A stretch of 10,714 bases of DNA from Pseudomonadota bacterium (lineage in GTDB: Bacteria; Pseudomonadota; Gammaproteobacteria; Xanthomonadales; Rhodanobacteraceae). Each line of letters opens with the position of its first letter. The stretch's first letter is position 1. The translations under genes were made by a program, and so were the position numbers. The notes beneath the pieces are model-generated. The model made no database searches and had not been told where the DNA came from. It was given only the letters and a program-made list of their open reading frames with translations. The DNA is taken from contig JAJZGE010000020.1 of NCBI GenBank assembly GCA_021798675.1, positions 1 through 10,714 of the forward strand, read 5' to 3'. Shown here in pieces: positions 1-7,593 of this stretch.

Positions 1-21
1 CGAGAACTTGCGGCGTTCCGG

Positions 22-71
22 CATGACCTCTGGCAGGGTGAGCGCCGGCGCGCGGGGCCTACCATCGGGCG
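22..71 (+). promoter_or_regulatory. Putative promoter/regulatory element of the first M61 gene, duplicated before the second
   Basis: The block CATGACCTCTGGCAGGG (22-38) is followed by a -10-like TACCAT (60-65) inside CTACCATCGGGC. Both blocks recur upstream of the second M61 gene (2180-2229), with exactly 23 bases between TGGCAG and the TA[C/G]CAT hexamer in each copy. No good -35 hexamer stands 16-18 bases before TACCAT. If transcription starts near 72, the CTCTGGCAGG block is centred near -42, where an activator often binds. The conservation and spacing are seen directly; the promoter role and the activator idea are inference. Confidence 0.5.
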
Positions 72-99
72 GTCATTTCCCGCTCGACCGGAGTCTCCC

Positions 100-2022
100 G
101 TGAACCTTGCCGCCCTTCGTCCCCGCCTGATCGCTGCCGCCGTGGCCGGCGTGCTCTCGTTTTCCGCCGTGCATGCGCAGGATGCCAGCCGCCCCGCGCC
201 GGTGGATGCGCCGTATGCCGGCATGCTCACGCTGAAGGTGGACCTCACCGGTGCGCCGAAGCGCATGTTCCGCGTGCAGGAGACGATCCCGGTGAAGCCG
301 GGCGCCTTCACGCTGCTGTACCCGGAGTGGATCCCCGGCGAGCACGCCCCGTCCGGCCCGATCCAGAACGTGACCGGCCTGGTGGTCACCGCCAACGGCA
401 AGCAGCTCGCATGGCGGCGTGACCTGCGCGACATGTACGCGATCCACCTCGACGTGCCGCAGGGCGTGAGCCAGCTCGACCTCTCGTTCCAGTTCCTCTC
501 GCCCGCGCCGGGCCAGGGCAGCCTGTTCGGCGCCAGCGCCTCGTCCACGCCGAACCTGGTGGACGTGGAGTTCAACCAGGTGGCGTTCTACCCGGCCGGC
601 TACTACTCGCGCGACATCCAGATCCAGCCCACCGTGCAGCTGCCCGCGGGTTGGAAGTTCGGCACCGCGATGGAAGTGGCCAGCCAGGCCGGCGGCACCG
701 TGCAGTTCAAGCCGCTGACCTTCAACAACCTGGTGGATTCGCCGCTGATCGCGGGCGAGTATTTCAACCGGGTCGACCTCGCGCCGGGTGCGAAGGTGCC
801 GGTGCACCTGAACGTGGTGGGCGACGACGCCAAGGACGTCAAGCTCACCGACAAGCAGCTGGCGCAGCAGCGTGCGGTGGTGAAGCAGACCAACCTGCTG
901 TTCGGCGCGCACCACTACAGCCACTACGACTTCCTGCTCACGCTGTCCGACCACACCGGCCACTTTGGCCTGGAGCACCACCAGTCCAGCGACGACCGCC
1001 TGCCGGCCGACTTCTTCACCAACAATGACATGCACACGCTGGCCGCCAGCCTGATGCCGCACGAGTTCGTGCATTCGTGGAACGGCAAGTTCCGCCGCCC
1101 GGCCGACCTGTGGACGCCGAACTTCAACGTGAAGATGCAGGACGACCTGCTGTGGGTCTACGAAGGCCTCACCGATTACTGGTGCAGCGTGCTCACCGCG
1201 CGTGCCGGCCTGTGGTCGCCCCAGCAGTTCCGCGACACCATGGCCAACATCGACGCGTCGATGAGCGAGCGCACCGGCCGCAGCTGGCGTTCGCTGCAGG
1301 ACACCGCCGATGCCGCGCCGCTCACCTACTACGGTGGCGGTGACTGGGCCAACTGGCGCCGCGGTACGGACTTCTACCCCGAAGGCCAGCTGCTGTGGCT
1401 GGACGTGGACACCAAGATCCGCGAGCTCTCCGGCGGCAAGCACTCGCTGGACGATTTCGCGCACGCCTTCTACGGCATGGACAACGGCAGCTACGTCACC
1501 AAGACCTACACCTTCGACGACGTGGTGAAGACGCTCAACCAGGTGCAGCCGTACGACTGGGCCAAGTTCCTGCGCGAGCGGCTGGACTACACCGGCCCGA
1601 ACCTGCCCGAGCACGGCATCGCGCGTGGCGGCTGGAAGCTGGTCTACACCGACAAGCCCAACGCGCAGACCAAGGCGATGGAGAGCATCCGCCACGGCGC
1701 CGACCTGGCAGCTTCGCTGGGCCTCACTGCGTCGAAGAGCGGCACCATCTACGACGTGCAGTGGAACGGCCCGGCGTTCAAGGCCGGCCTCGTACCCGGA
1801 CTCGACATCGTCGCGGTGAACGGCAAGGACTACTCGCCGGATGCGCTGAAGGACGCCGTGAAGGCGGCCAAGGGCGGTAGCGCGCCGATCGAGCTGCTGG
1901 TGAAGAACGTCGACGTCTACAGCACCGTGAAGGTCGACTACCACGGCGGCCTGCGCTATCCGCACCTGGTGCGCGCCGGCGGCAAGGACTGGCTCGACGC
2001 CATCGGTACCGCACGCAAATAA
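100..2022 (+). CDS. Secreted M61 family metallopeptidase with PDZ domain (first copy)
   Basis: A 640-residue exported zinc peptidase of family M61, whose characterised member is the glycyl aminopeptidase of Sphingomonas; it probably trims N-terminal small residues from peptides in the periplasm or outside the cell. The GTG start at 100 is set by GGAG at 90-93, six bases upstream. Residues 1-26 form a signal peptide (basic start, hydrophobic core, cleavage likely after AVHA). An N-terminal beta-rich M61 domain is followed by the catalytic domain: GLEHH (E292), HEFVHSWNG with zinc ligands H321 and H325 and catalytic E322, and EGLTDYW with third ligand E355. A PDZ-like domain lies at about 540-620 (NGPAFKAGL, then VNGKDYS). 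All key residues are present and the length is normal for the family. The next gene is a full-length paralogue in the same direction. The family call is secure; the exact substrate is unknown. Confidence 0.93.
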   Translation: MNLAALRPRLIAAAVAGVLSFSAVHAQDASRPAPVDAPYAGMLTLKVDLTGAPKRMFRVQETIPVKPGAFTLLYPEWIPGEHAPSGPIQNVTGLVVTANGKQLAWRRDLRDMYAIHLDVPQGVSQLDLSFQFLSPAPGQGSLFGASASSTPNLVDVEFNQVAFYPAGYYSRDIQIQPTVQLPAGWKFGTAMEVASQAGGTVQFKPLTFNNLVDSPLIAGEYFNRVDLAPGAKVPVHLNVVGDDAKDVKLTDKQLAQQRAVVKQTNLLFGAHHYSHYDFLLTLSDHTGHFGLEHHQSSDDRLPADFFTNNDMHTLAASLMPHEFVHSWNGKFRRPADLWTPNFNVKMQDDLLWVYEGLTDYWCSVLTARAGLWSPQQFRDTMANIDASMSERTGRSWRSLQDTADAAPLTYYGGGDWANWRRGTDFYPEGQLLWLDVDTKIRELSGGKHSLDDFAHAFYGMDNGSYVTKTYTFDDVVKTLNQVQPYDWAKFLRERLDYTGPNLPEHGIARGGWKLVYTDKPNAQTKAMESIRHGADLAASLGLTASKSGTIYDVQWNGPAFKAGLVPGLDIVAVNGKDYSPDALKDAVKAAKGGSAPIELLVKNVDVYSTVKVDYHGGLRYPHLVRAGGKDWLDAIGTARK

Positions 2023-2034
2023 AAGACGCGGGGT

Positions 2035-2053
2035 TCCGGCGCCCGCCGCCGGA
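2035..2053 (+). other. Small hairpin just after the first M61 gene
   Basis: TCCGGCG (2035-2041) pairs perfectly with CGCCGGA (2047-2053) around a five-base loop, beginning 12 bases after the stop codon. It lies directly before the longer terminator-like hairpin at 2064-2087. It may simply protect the mRNA end or assist termination. In DNA this rich in GC a 7-bp stem can occur by chance. Confidence 0.35.
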
Positions 2054-2063
2054 GAACGGACAA

Positions 2064-2094
2064 GACGGCCGCCGCAGGGCGGCCGTCGCCGTTT
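2064..2094 (+). terminator. Terminator-like hairpin after the first M61 gene
   Basis: GACGGCCGCC (2064-2073) and GGCGGCCGTC (2078-2087) form a perfect 10-bp stem with a GCAG loop, starting 41 bases after the stop codon. The downstream T run is short (TTT at 2092-2094, after GCCG), so intrinsic termination may be incomplete. Its position between two paralogues that each carry an upstream promoter-like element supports separate transcription units, but read-through cannot be excluded. Confidence 0.6.
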
Positions 2095-2179
2095 GCGTCG
2101 CAGGATGCTGCTGTCGCCTGCGCTTGCCGCACGGTTCTTGCGGATGGCCGCGCTGCGCGCTCTGCCCGCGCGTTGCGGC

Positions 2180-2229
2180 CATGACCTCTGGCAGGGGAGT
2201 GTGTGCGCCTGCGGGTCTAGCATCGGGCT
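2180..2229 (+). promoter_or_regulatory. Putative promoter/regulatory element of the second M61 gene, copy of the element at 22-71
   Basis: CATGACCTCTGGCAGGG (2180-2196) and the -10-like TAGCAT (2218-2223), followed by CGGGC, repeat the arrangement seen before the first M61 gene, with the same 23-base distance between TGGCAG and the hexamer. The sequence between the two blocks is much less conserved, which suggests that the blocks are the functional parts. A start near 2230 would give a leader of about 50 bases that contains the hairpin at 2257-2269. The promoter role is inferred. Confidence 0.5.
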
Positions 2230-2256
2230 TTGACCCCGCATATTGCGTGTTGCAGC

Positions 2257-2269
2257 GGGGCTTCGCCCC
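2257..2269 (+). other. GC hairpin directly before the ribosome binding site of the second M61 gene
   Basis: GGGGC (2257-2261), the loop TTC and GCCCC (2265-2269) make a short, very stable hairpin that ends on the base before AGGAGA. The first M61 gene has no equivalent. A stem touching the Shine-Dalgarno sequence could modulate ribosome access or protect the 5' end of the mRNA. The structure is visible in the sequence; any regulatory role is speculative. Confidence 0.4.
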
Positions 2270-2284
2270 AGGAGACACCCCTTG
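2270..2284 (+). promoter_or_regulatory. Ribosome binding site that fixes a TTG start for the second M61 gene
   Basis: AGGAGA (2270-2275) stands six bases before TTG (2282-2284). An upstream in-frame TTG at 2243 would give a longer ORF, but it would put 13 arginine-rich residues before the signal peptide and read through the hairpin. The spacing matches that of the first M61 gene, and translation from 2282 gives a standard signal peptide, so TTG at 2282 is preferred. Confidence 0.8.
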
Positions 2285-4201
2285 AAAGTCACCAACCTTG
2301 CCGCCGCCCTGATCGTCGCCGGTCTCGGCCTCGCCGCGGTTCCCGCCCATGCCGACATCGATCGCAGCGGCAACGTGCCGCCGCCGCAGGACGTGCCGTA
2401 CGCCGCCGGTACGCTGCAGATCCATGTCGACGCCACCGACGTCGACCACCGCATCTTCCGCGTGCACGAAGTGATCCCGACCGCATCCGGCCCGCTCACC
2501 CTGCTTTACCCGCAGTGGTTGCCGGGCGACCACGAGCCGTCGGGCACGATCGACAAGCTGGCCGGCCTGGTCGTCAAGGCCGGCGGCAAGACGCTGAGCT
2601 GGACGCGCGATCCGTTCAACGTGTTCGCCTTCCACGTCGACGTGCCGCAGGGCGTGCAGTCGGTGGACGTGGACTTCGTCTACCTGTCGCCGCAAAACCC
2701 GCGCCAGGGCCGGGTGCTGATGACGCCGGAAATGTTCGACCTGCAGTGGAACAGCAACTCGATCTATCCGGCCGGCTACTACAGCAAGGACATCAAGGTC
2801 GACGCCAGCGTCACCTTCCCGGCCGGCTGGCAGTTCGGCACCGCGCTGGACGTGGCCTCGCGCGACGGCAACACGGTGAACTTCAAGACCATCACCTACA
2901 ACGACCTGGTCGACTCGCCGATCTACGCCGGCAAGTATTTCAAGCGCATCGATCTGGCGCCGGGCGCCAAGGCGCCGGTGCACCTGGACATCGTCGCCGA
3001 CGACCCGAAGGACCTCGCCGTCACGCCGGAGCAGGTCAAGATCCACCGCAACCTCGTGCAGCAGATGTACAAGCTGTATGGCGCGCACCACTACAACCAC
3101 TACGACTTCCTGCTCTCGCTGAGCGACAAGATGGGCGGCGAAGGCCTGGAGCATCACCGCTCCAGCGAGGACGGTACCGGCCCCGGCTACTTCACCAAGT
3201 GGAAGCAGGACTGGGCCATGCGCGACCTGCTCTCGCATGAGTTCAACCACTCCTGGGACGGCAAGTACCGTCGTCCGTACAACCTGTGGACGCCGAACTT
3301 CAACGTGCCGATGGGCGACAGCTTGCTGTGGGTGTACGAAGGCCAGACCCAGTTCTGGGGCCAGGTGGTGGCCGCGCGCTCGGGCCTGTGGAGCGACGAC
3401 CAGTTCCGCGACATGCTGGCCAACGTGGCCGCCACCTACGACCGCGGCCGCCCCGGCCTGGCCACCTGGCGCAACGTGCAGGACACCACCAACGACCCGC
3501 CGATCGCCCAGCGCGCACCGCTGCCGTACCGCAACTACCAGGGCAGCGAGGACTACTACAGCGCCGGCCAGCTGATCTGGCTGGATGTGGACGGCAAGCT
3601 GCGTGAACTGACCCACGGCAAGAAGAACATCGACGACTTCGCCCGCGCCTTCTTCGGCATGGACAACGGTTCGTGGACGGTCAACACCTACCACTTCCAG
3701 GACGTGGTGAACACGCTCAACAGCCTGGCGCCGTACGACTGGACCAAGTACCTGCGTACGCGCCTGGACGGTCACGGCCCGCTGATCGGCGGCCTGGAGT
3801 CGCACGGCTGGAAGCTGGTCTACACCGACAAGCCGTCCGATGCGATCAAGGCGATCGAGGCCCACTACCACTTCACCAACCTCACCTACTCGATCGGCGT
3901 GGCGGTAGGCAAGGGCGGTCACATCGCCGACGTGTTGTGGAACGGACCCGCGTTCAAGGCCGGCCTGTCGCCTGGCATGACCATCGTCGCGGTGAACGGC
4001 CAGGACTACAGCAACGACGCGCTGGCCGCTGCGGTCACGGCCGCCGCCAAGGACAAGAGCAAGCCGATCCAGCTGCTGGTCAAGAACTTCAACGAGTTCA
4101 AGACCATCGACATCGACTACCACGACGGCCTGAAGTACCCGCACCTGGTCCGCGACACCAGCAAGCCGGATACGCTGACCACGCTGATCAAGCCGCTCTG
4201 A
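2282..4201 (+). CDS. Secreted M61 family metallopeptidase with PDZ domain (second copy)
   Basis: A 639-residue paralogue of the preceding gene, similar along its whole length. It starts at TTG with a strong AGGAGA site. Residues 1-24 are a signal peptide ending in PAHA. Catalytic features are intact: GLEHHRSS, HEFNHSWDG with H319, E320 and H323, and EGQTQFW with ligand E353. A C-terminal PDZ-like segment (NGPAFKAGL, then VNGQDYS) is followed by the shared closing motif KYPHLVR. The expected activity is a zinc aminopeptidase or peptidase in the periplasm or medium, as in the glycyl-aminopeptidase family. It differs from the first copy next to the active site (HEFNHSWD against HEFVHSWN, EGQTQFW against EGLTDYW) and most strongly at about residues 404-424, so it may prefer other substrates. 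It is followed by a strong terminator. The family is certain; specificity is unknown. Confidence 0.93.
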   Translation: MKVTNLAAALIVAGLGLAAVPAHADIDRSGNVPPPQDVPYAAGTLQIHVDATDVDHRIFRVHEVIPTASGPLTLLYPQWLPGDHEPSGTIDKLAGLVVKAGGKTLSWTRDPFNVFAFHVDVPQGVQSVDVDFVYLSPQNPRQGRVLMTPEMFDLQWNSNSIYPAGYYSKDIKVDASVTFPAGWQFGTALDVASRDGNTVNFKTITYNDLVDSPIYAGKYFKRIDLAPGAKAPVHLDIVADDPKDLAVTPEQVKIHRNLVQQMYKLYGAHHYNHYDFLLSLSDKMGGEGLEHHRSSEDGTGPGYFTKWKQDWAMRDLLSHEFNHSWDGKYRRPYNLWTPNFNVPMGDSLLWVYEGQTQFWGQVVAARSGLWSDDQFRDMLANVAATYDRGRPGLATWRNVQDTTNDPPIAQRAPLPYRNYQGSEDYYSAGQLIWLDVDGKLRELTHGKKNIDDFARAFFGMDNGSWTVNTYHFQDVVNTLNSLAPYDWTKYLRTRLDGHGPLIGGLESHGWKLVYTDKPSDAIKAIEAHYHFTNLTYSIGVAVGKGGHIADVLWNGPAFKAGLSPGMTIVAVNGQDYSNDALAAAVTAAAKDKSKPIQLLVKNFNEFKTIDIDYHDGLKYPHLVRDTSKPDTLTTLIKPL

Positions 4202-4255
4202 CCCGGCCTGGCCGGAAGGCCAGTGACAGCGGGGCGCCAAGGTGTCCCGCTCTTC

Positions 4256-4293
4256 GCAAAAGGGGCGCCCGACATGGGCGCCCCTTTTGCTTT
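4256..4293 (+). terminator. Strong intrinsic terminator of the second M61 gene
   Basis: A perfect 15-bp inverted repeat: GCAAAAGGGGCGCCC (4256-4270) pairs with GGGCGCCCCTTTTGC (4276-4290) around a GACAT loop. It has a T run inside the right arm and TTT after it. It begins 54 bases after the stop codon. The A run on the left and T run on the right mean it could also stop transcripts arriving from the convergent efflux operon. Confidence 0.88.
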
Positions 4294-4464
4294 ACGGATC
4301 ATGCGATCGCGGGTATGAGTCCCCCTGTTTCCGGGCGGTGGTACGGTGGATCAGCGGTAGGGATTCCGTACGGGACAAGCGGCGAATTCCTGCACCCTCT
4401 CGTCTCCATCACACGCGCAGCGGGCGGAACAGGGCTGGGTGACGTGCGACACACGCCCACCCAT
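4294..4464. other. Non-coding gap between convergent units
   Basis: About 170 bases lie between the two strong hairpins. I see no gene: the short open frames here have no ribosome binding site and no recognisable protein. The base composition looks slightly less biased than in the coding regions. At 4401-4411 the string CGTCTCCATCA resembles the 3' end of a tmRNA or tRNA, but no folded RNA could be built around it. Confidence 0.55.
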
Positions 4465-4498
4465 ACGCAGAAGGCGCGGTTGCCCGCGCCTTCTGCGT
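4465..4498 (-). terminator. Hairpin terminator of the efflux operon
   Basis: ACGCAGAAGGCGCGG (4465-4479) pairs perfectly over 15 bp with CCGCGCCTTCTGCGT (4484-4498) around a four-base loop. It lies 25 bases beyond the stop codon of the RND transporter gene on the minus strand. There is no T run after the stem on either strand, so termination may rely on Rho or the hairpin may mainly protect the mRNA 3' end. The position and the perfect pairing support the call. Confidence 0.65.
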
Positions 4499-4523
4499 GT
4501 CGTGGCGATACGCCGCCGGGGTA

Positions 4524-7500
4524 TCAGGCGGCCGGCAACAGCGGATCCTGCGGCTTGTCATGCTCCGCATGGTGGTCGGTGGACAGCAGCATGTAGAAGG
4601 CCGGCACCACGAACAGGGTGAACAGCGTGCCGATCGCCAGACCGGTGGAGATCACCAGGCCCATGTTGAAGCGGCCCGCCGCGCCGGCGCCGGACGCGAT
4701 CACCAGCGGTACCACGCCCAGCACCATCGCCGCGGTGGTCATCAGGATTGGGCGCAGGCGAACGGCGGCGGCATGTTCGATCGCGTCGCGCTTGCTCATC
4801 CCGGCCAGCTGCGAGTGATTGGCGAACTCCACCATCAGGATGCCATGCTTGCTGATCAGGCCCATCAGGGTCACCAGGCCCACTTCGGTGTAGATGTTGA
4901 GGCTGGTGAACAGGTTGACGAAGATCAGCGCACCGAACAGCGCCAGCGGCACCGAGACCAGGATCACCACCGGGTCGCGCAGGCTGTTGAACTGCGCCGC
5001 CAGCGCCAGGAACACGATGATCACGGCGAACAGCAACGTGCCGCCGAAACCGCCGGATTCCTGCACGTACTGCCGCGACTGGCCGGCGTAGTCCACGTTG
5101 TAGCCGGTCGGTGCCACCTGCTTCACCAACCCGGCGAGGTAGGCCAGCGCCTCGCCCTGCGGCATGCCCGATACGCCCGAGATGGTCGCCGAGTTGAGCT
5201 GCTGGAAGTGGTTCAGCGAGCGCGGCACGACTTCATGCTTGAGCTTCGCCACGGTCGAGGCCTGGACGACTTGCCCGTCCGGCGTGTTGATGTAGTAGTC
5301 GAGCACCTGGTGCGGGTTGAGGCGGTCGACCTGCAACACCTGCGGGATCACCCGGTACGAGCGCCCGGAGATCGAGAAGTAGTTGACGTAGCCGCCGCCC
5401 AGCGCTGCACCCAGCGCGGCACCGACATCCTTCTGGGTCAACCCCATCGAGGCGATCATGTCCCGGTCCAGCGACACCGTCGCCTGCGGCTTGTCCACCT
5501 TCAGGTCGGAGTCGATGAAGTAGAACTTGCCGCTGGCCTGCGCACGCTTGAGCACCTCGCTGGCCACCCGGTCGAGATTCTGGAACGGCTCGGTGGTGGT
5601 GATCACCATCTGGATCGGCAGGCCGGAGGCGCCGGGCAGGGGCGGGAACTGGAACGCGGCGATCTTGGCGCCGGCGATACCGTTCCATGCCTTTTGCAGC
5701 GCGAGCTGCAATTCATGCGCGTTGCGGGTGCGCTGGTCCCACGGCTTGAACAGCACGCCGCCAATACCCTGGTTGGTGGTGGGTACGCCGGTGAGCTGGA
5801 ACATCTGCTCGTACTCGGGCAGCTTCTTCGCCGCTTCGTACATCTGGTGCGCGTAGACGTTCATCTGCTGCGCGGTGGCGTTCGGTGCGCCGACGATCTG
5901 CCCGGCAACGATGCCCTGGTCTTCTTCCGGCGCAAGCTTCGATTGTGCGGTCATGCCCAGTGCGATGGCCGCCAGCAGCAGCAGTCCCGACATCACGATC
6001 ACCACCGACCAGGTCGCCAGCGTGCCGTGCAGCAGGCGCTTGTAGCCGTGCTGCACGCGCTCGAACTGGCGGTCGACGAACTTCACGAAGCGGTTGTCTT
6101 CCTGCTCGCCGCGGAAGAACGTGGCGCACATCATCGGCGACAACGTCAGCGCGATCACCGCCGACACGGTCACCGCGCCGGCCAGGGTGAATGCGAACTC
6201 GGTGAACAGCGCGCCGGTGAGGCCCTTCTGGAAGCCGATCGGCACATACACCGCGATCAGCACCACGGTCATCGCCAGGATCGGTCCGCCCAGTTCACGC
6301 GCAGCCAGCATGGCCGACTGCAGCGGGGTCTTGTGCTCTTCCTTCATGTGGCGGTCGACGTTTTCCACCACGATGATCGCGTCGTCCACCACCAGGCCGA
6401 TCGCCAGCACCAGTGCCAGCAGGGTCAACAGGTTGATCGAGTAGCCCAGCGCCAGCATCACGAAGAAGGTGCCGATCAGCGACAGCGGCATCGCGATCAC
6501 CGGGATGATCACCGCGCGCAGGCTGCCAAGGAACAGGAAGATCACCACCGTGACGATCAACAGCGCCTCGATCAGGGTCTTGACCACCTCGTCGATCGAA
6601 CTGTTCACGAACTCGGTGCCGTCATAGACGATCTTGCCGGTCAGCCCGCTGGGAAGCTCTTTCTGGATGTCCGGAAAGGCTTCGCGGACCCGCTTGGCCA
6701 CATCCAGCACGTTGGCATCCGGCGCCACCTTGATGCCGATGAACACCGAGCGCCGGCCGCTGAACGCCACGTTGAAGTCGTAGCTGTCCGAACCCAGCTC
6801 GACCTTGGCCACGTCCTCCAGTCGCACGATGGAGCCTTTGACCTGCTTGATCACCAGCTGCTTGAACTGGTTGACGCTATGCAGGTCGCTGTCGGCGGTG
6901 AGGTCGACCGTGACCGCCTGTCCCTTGGACGACCCGACCGCGGCCAGGTAGTTGTTGGCGGCCAGTGCCGTATTGACGTCGGCGGCGGTCACGCCGTGGG
7001 CCGCCATCTTCGCCGGGTCCAGCCACGCGCGCAGGGCGAAGTTGCGCGCACCCAGCAGCTCCGCCGTCTGCACGCCAGGGATCGAGTCCAGCTTCGGCTT
7101 CACCACGCGCGACAGGTAGTCGGTGATGTTGTTGGTGGGCAGCACGTTGCTGTAGAAGCCCATGTACATCGCGTCGATGGTTTCGCCGGTCTGCACGGTA
7201 AGCACCGGCTGCTGGGCCTGCGGCGGCAGCTGGTTCTTCACCGAATTCACCTGGGTGGTGATCTCCGTGAGCGCACGGTTGGCGTCGTAGTTGAGGCGCA
7301 GGGTGGCGGTGATGGTCGAGACGCCCTGCACGCTGGTGGAGGACAGGTAGTCGATGCCCTGCGCCTGCGACACCGCCTGTTCCAGCGGCTGGGTGATGAA
7401 GCCCGCGATCGTCTGCGCATCGGCACCGTAGTAGGCGGTGGTGATGGTGACGGTGGCGTTCTCGGTTTTCGGGTACTGGCGCACCGTGAGGCTGGTCACG

Positions 7501-7583
7501 GCCTTCAGGCCGAGCACCAGGATCAGCAGGCTGACGACGATCGCCAGTACCGGCTTCTTGATGAAGATATCGGTGAATTTCAT
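4524..7583 (-). CDS. RND efflux transporter, inner-membrane pump of the HAE1 family (MexW-like)
   Basis: A 1019-residue proton-driven inner-membrane pump that exports hydrophobic or amphiphilic compounds through the adaptor and outer-membrane channel encoded upstream. The start MKFTDIFIKKPVLA is typical of the MexW-like branch of HAE1 pumps. Transmembrane helix 1 (about 10-28) is followed by a periplasmic porter domain, a helix cluster from about 335 to 500 and a second periplasmic half with the PEEDQG motif; the last helix cluster is near 855-1000. The proton-relay residues are present: D400 and D401 in GLVVDDAIIVVEN, and K912 in GLISKHGILMVEF. RLRPILMTT is also kept. The length is slightly under that of AcrB but complete. 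ATG starts 10 bases after the adaptor stop codon with a weak GAGAG site, so translation is probably coupled. Substrates cannot be read from the sequence; a heavy-metal pump is unlikely because the motifs are drug-type. Confidence 0.95.
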   Translation of the reverse strand: MKFTDIFIKKPVLAIVVSLLILVLGLKAVTSLTVRQYPKTENATVTITTAYYGADAQTIAGFITQPLEQAVSQAQGIDYLSSTSVQGVSTITATLRLNYDANRALTEITTQVNSVKNQLPPQAQQPVLTVQTGETIDAMYMGFYSNVLPTNNITDYLSRVVKPKLDSIPGVQTAELLGARNFALRAWLDPAKMAAHGVTAADVNTALAANNYLAAVGSSKGQAVTVDLTADSDLHSVNQFKQLVIKQVKGSIVRLEDVAKVELGSDSYDFNVAFSGRRSVFIGIKVAPDANVLDVAKRVREAFPDIQKELPSGLTGKIVYDGTEFVNSSIDEVVKTLIEALLIVTVVIFLFLGSLRAVIIPVIAMPLSLIGTFFVMLALGYSINLLTLLALVLAIGLVVDDAIIVVENVDRHMKEEHKTPLQSAMLAARELGGPILAMTVVLIAVYVPIGFQKGLTGALFTEFAFTLAGAVTVSAVIALTLSPMMCATFFRGEQEDNRFVKFVDRQFERVQHGYKRLLHGTLATWSVVIVMSGLLLLAAIALGMTAQSKLAPEEDQGIVAGQIVGAPNATAQQMNVYAHQMYEAAKKLPEYEQMFQLTGVPTTNQGIGGVLFKPWDQRTRNAHELQLALQKAWNGIAGAKIAAFQFPPLPGASGLPIQMVITTTEPFQNLDRVASEVLKRAQASGKFYFIDSDLKVDKPQATVSLDRDMIASMGLTQKDVGAALGAALGGGYVNYFSISGRSYRVIPQVLQVDRLNPHQVLDYYINTPDGQVVQASTVAKLKHEVVPRSLNHFQQLNSATISGVSGMPQGEALAYLAGLVKQVAPTGYNVDYAGQSRQYVQESGGFGGTLLFAVIIVFLALAAQFNSLRDPVVILVSVPLALFGALIFVNLFTSLNIYTEVGLVTLMGLISKHGILMVEFANHSQLAGMSKRDAIEHAAAVRLRPILMTTAAMVLGVVPLVIASGAGAAGRFNMGLVISTGLAIGTLFTLFVVPAFYMLLSTDHHAEHDKPQDPLLPAA

Positions 7584-7593
7584 GGGCTCTCGC

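Noticed and set aside
31..45. Possible sigma54 promoter (GG at 32-33, GC at 44-45)
   Set aside because: The GG-N10-GC pattern is not kept in the duplicated element at 2180-2229, where TG stands in place of GC.
2243..2281. Upstream in-frame TTG start for the second M61 gene
   Set aside because: It would add arginine-rich residues before the signal peptide and ignore the well-placed AGGAGA site before TTG at 2282.
73..2499. An 808-codon open frame opposite the first M61 gene
   Set aside because: It is codon-aligned with the real gene, runs through both hairpins and the intergenic region, and has no recognisable domain.
1778..4240. An 820-codon open frame opposite the second M61 gene
   Set aside because: It is codon-aligned with the M61 gene and is a composition artefact. 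The plus strand has the signal peptide, zinc motif and ribosome binding site.
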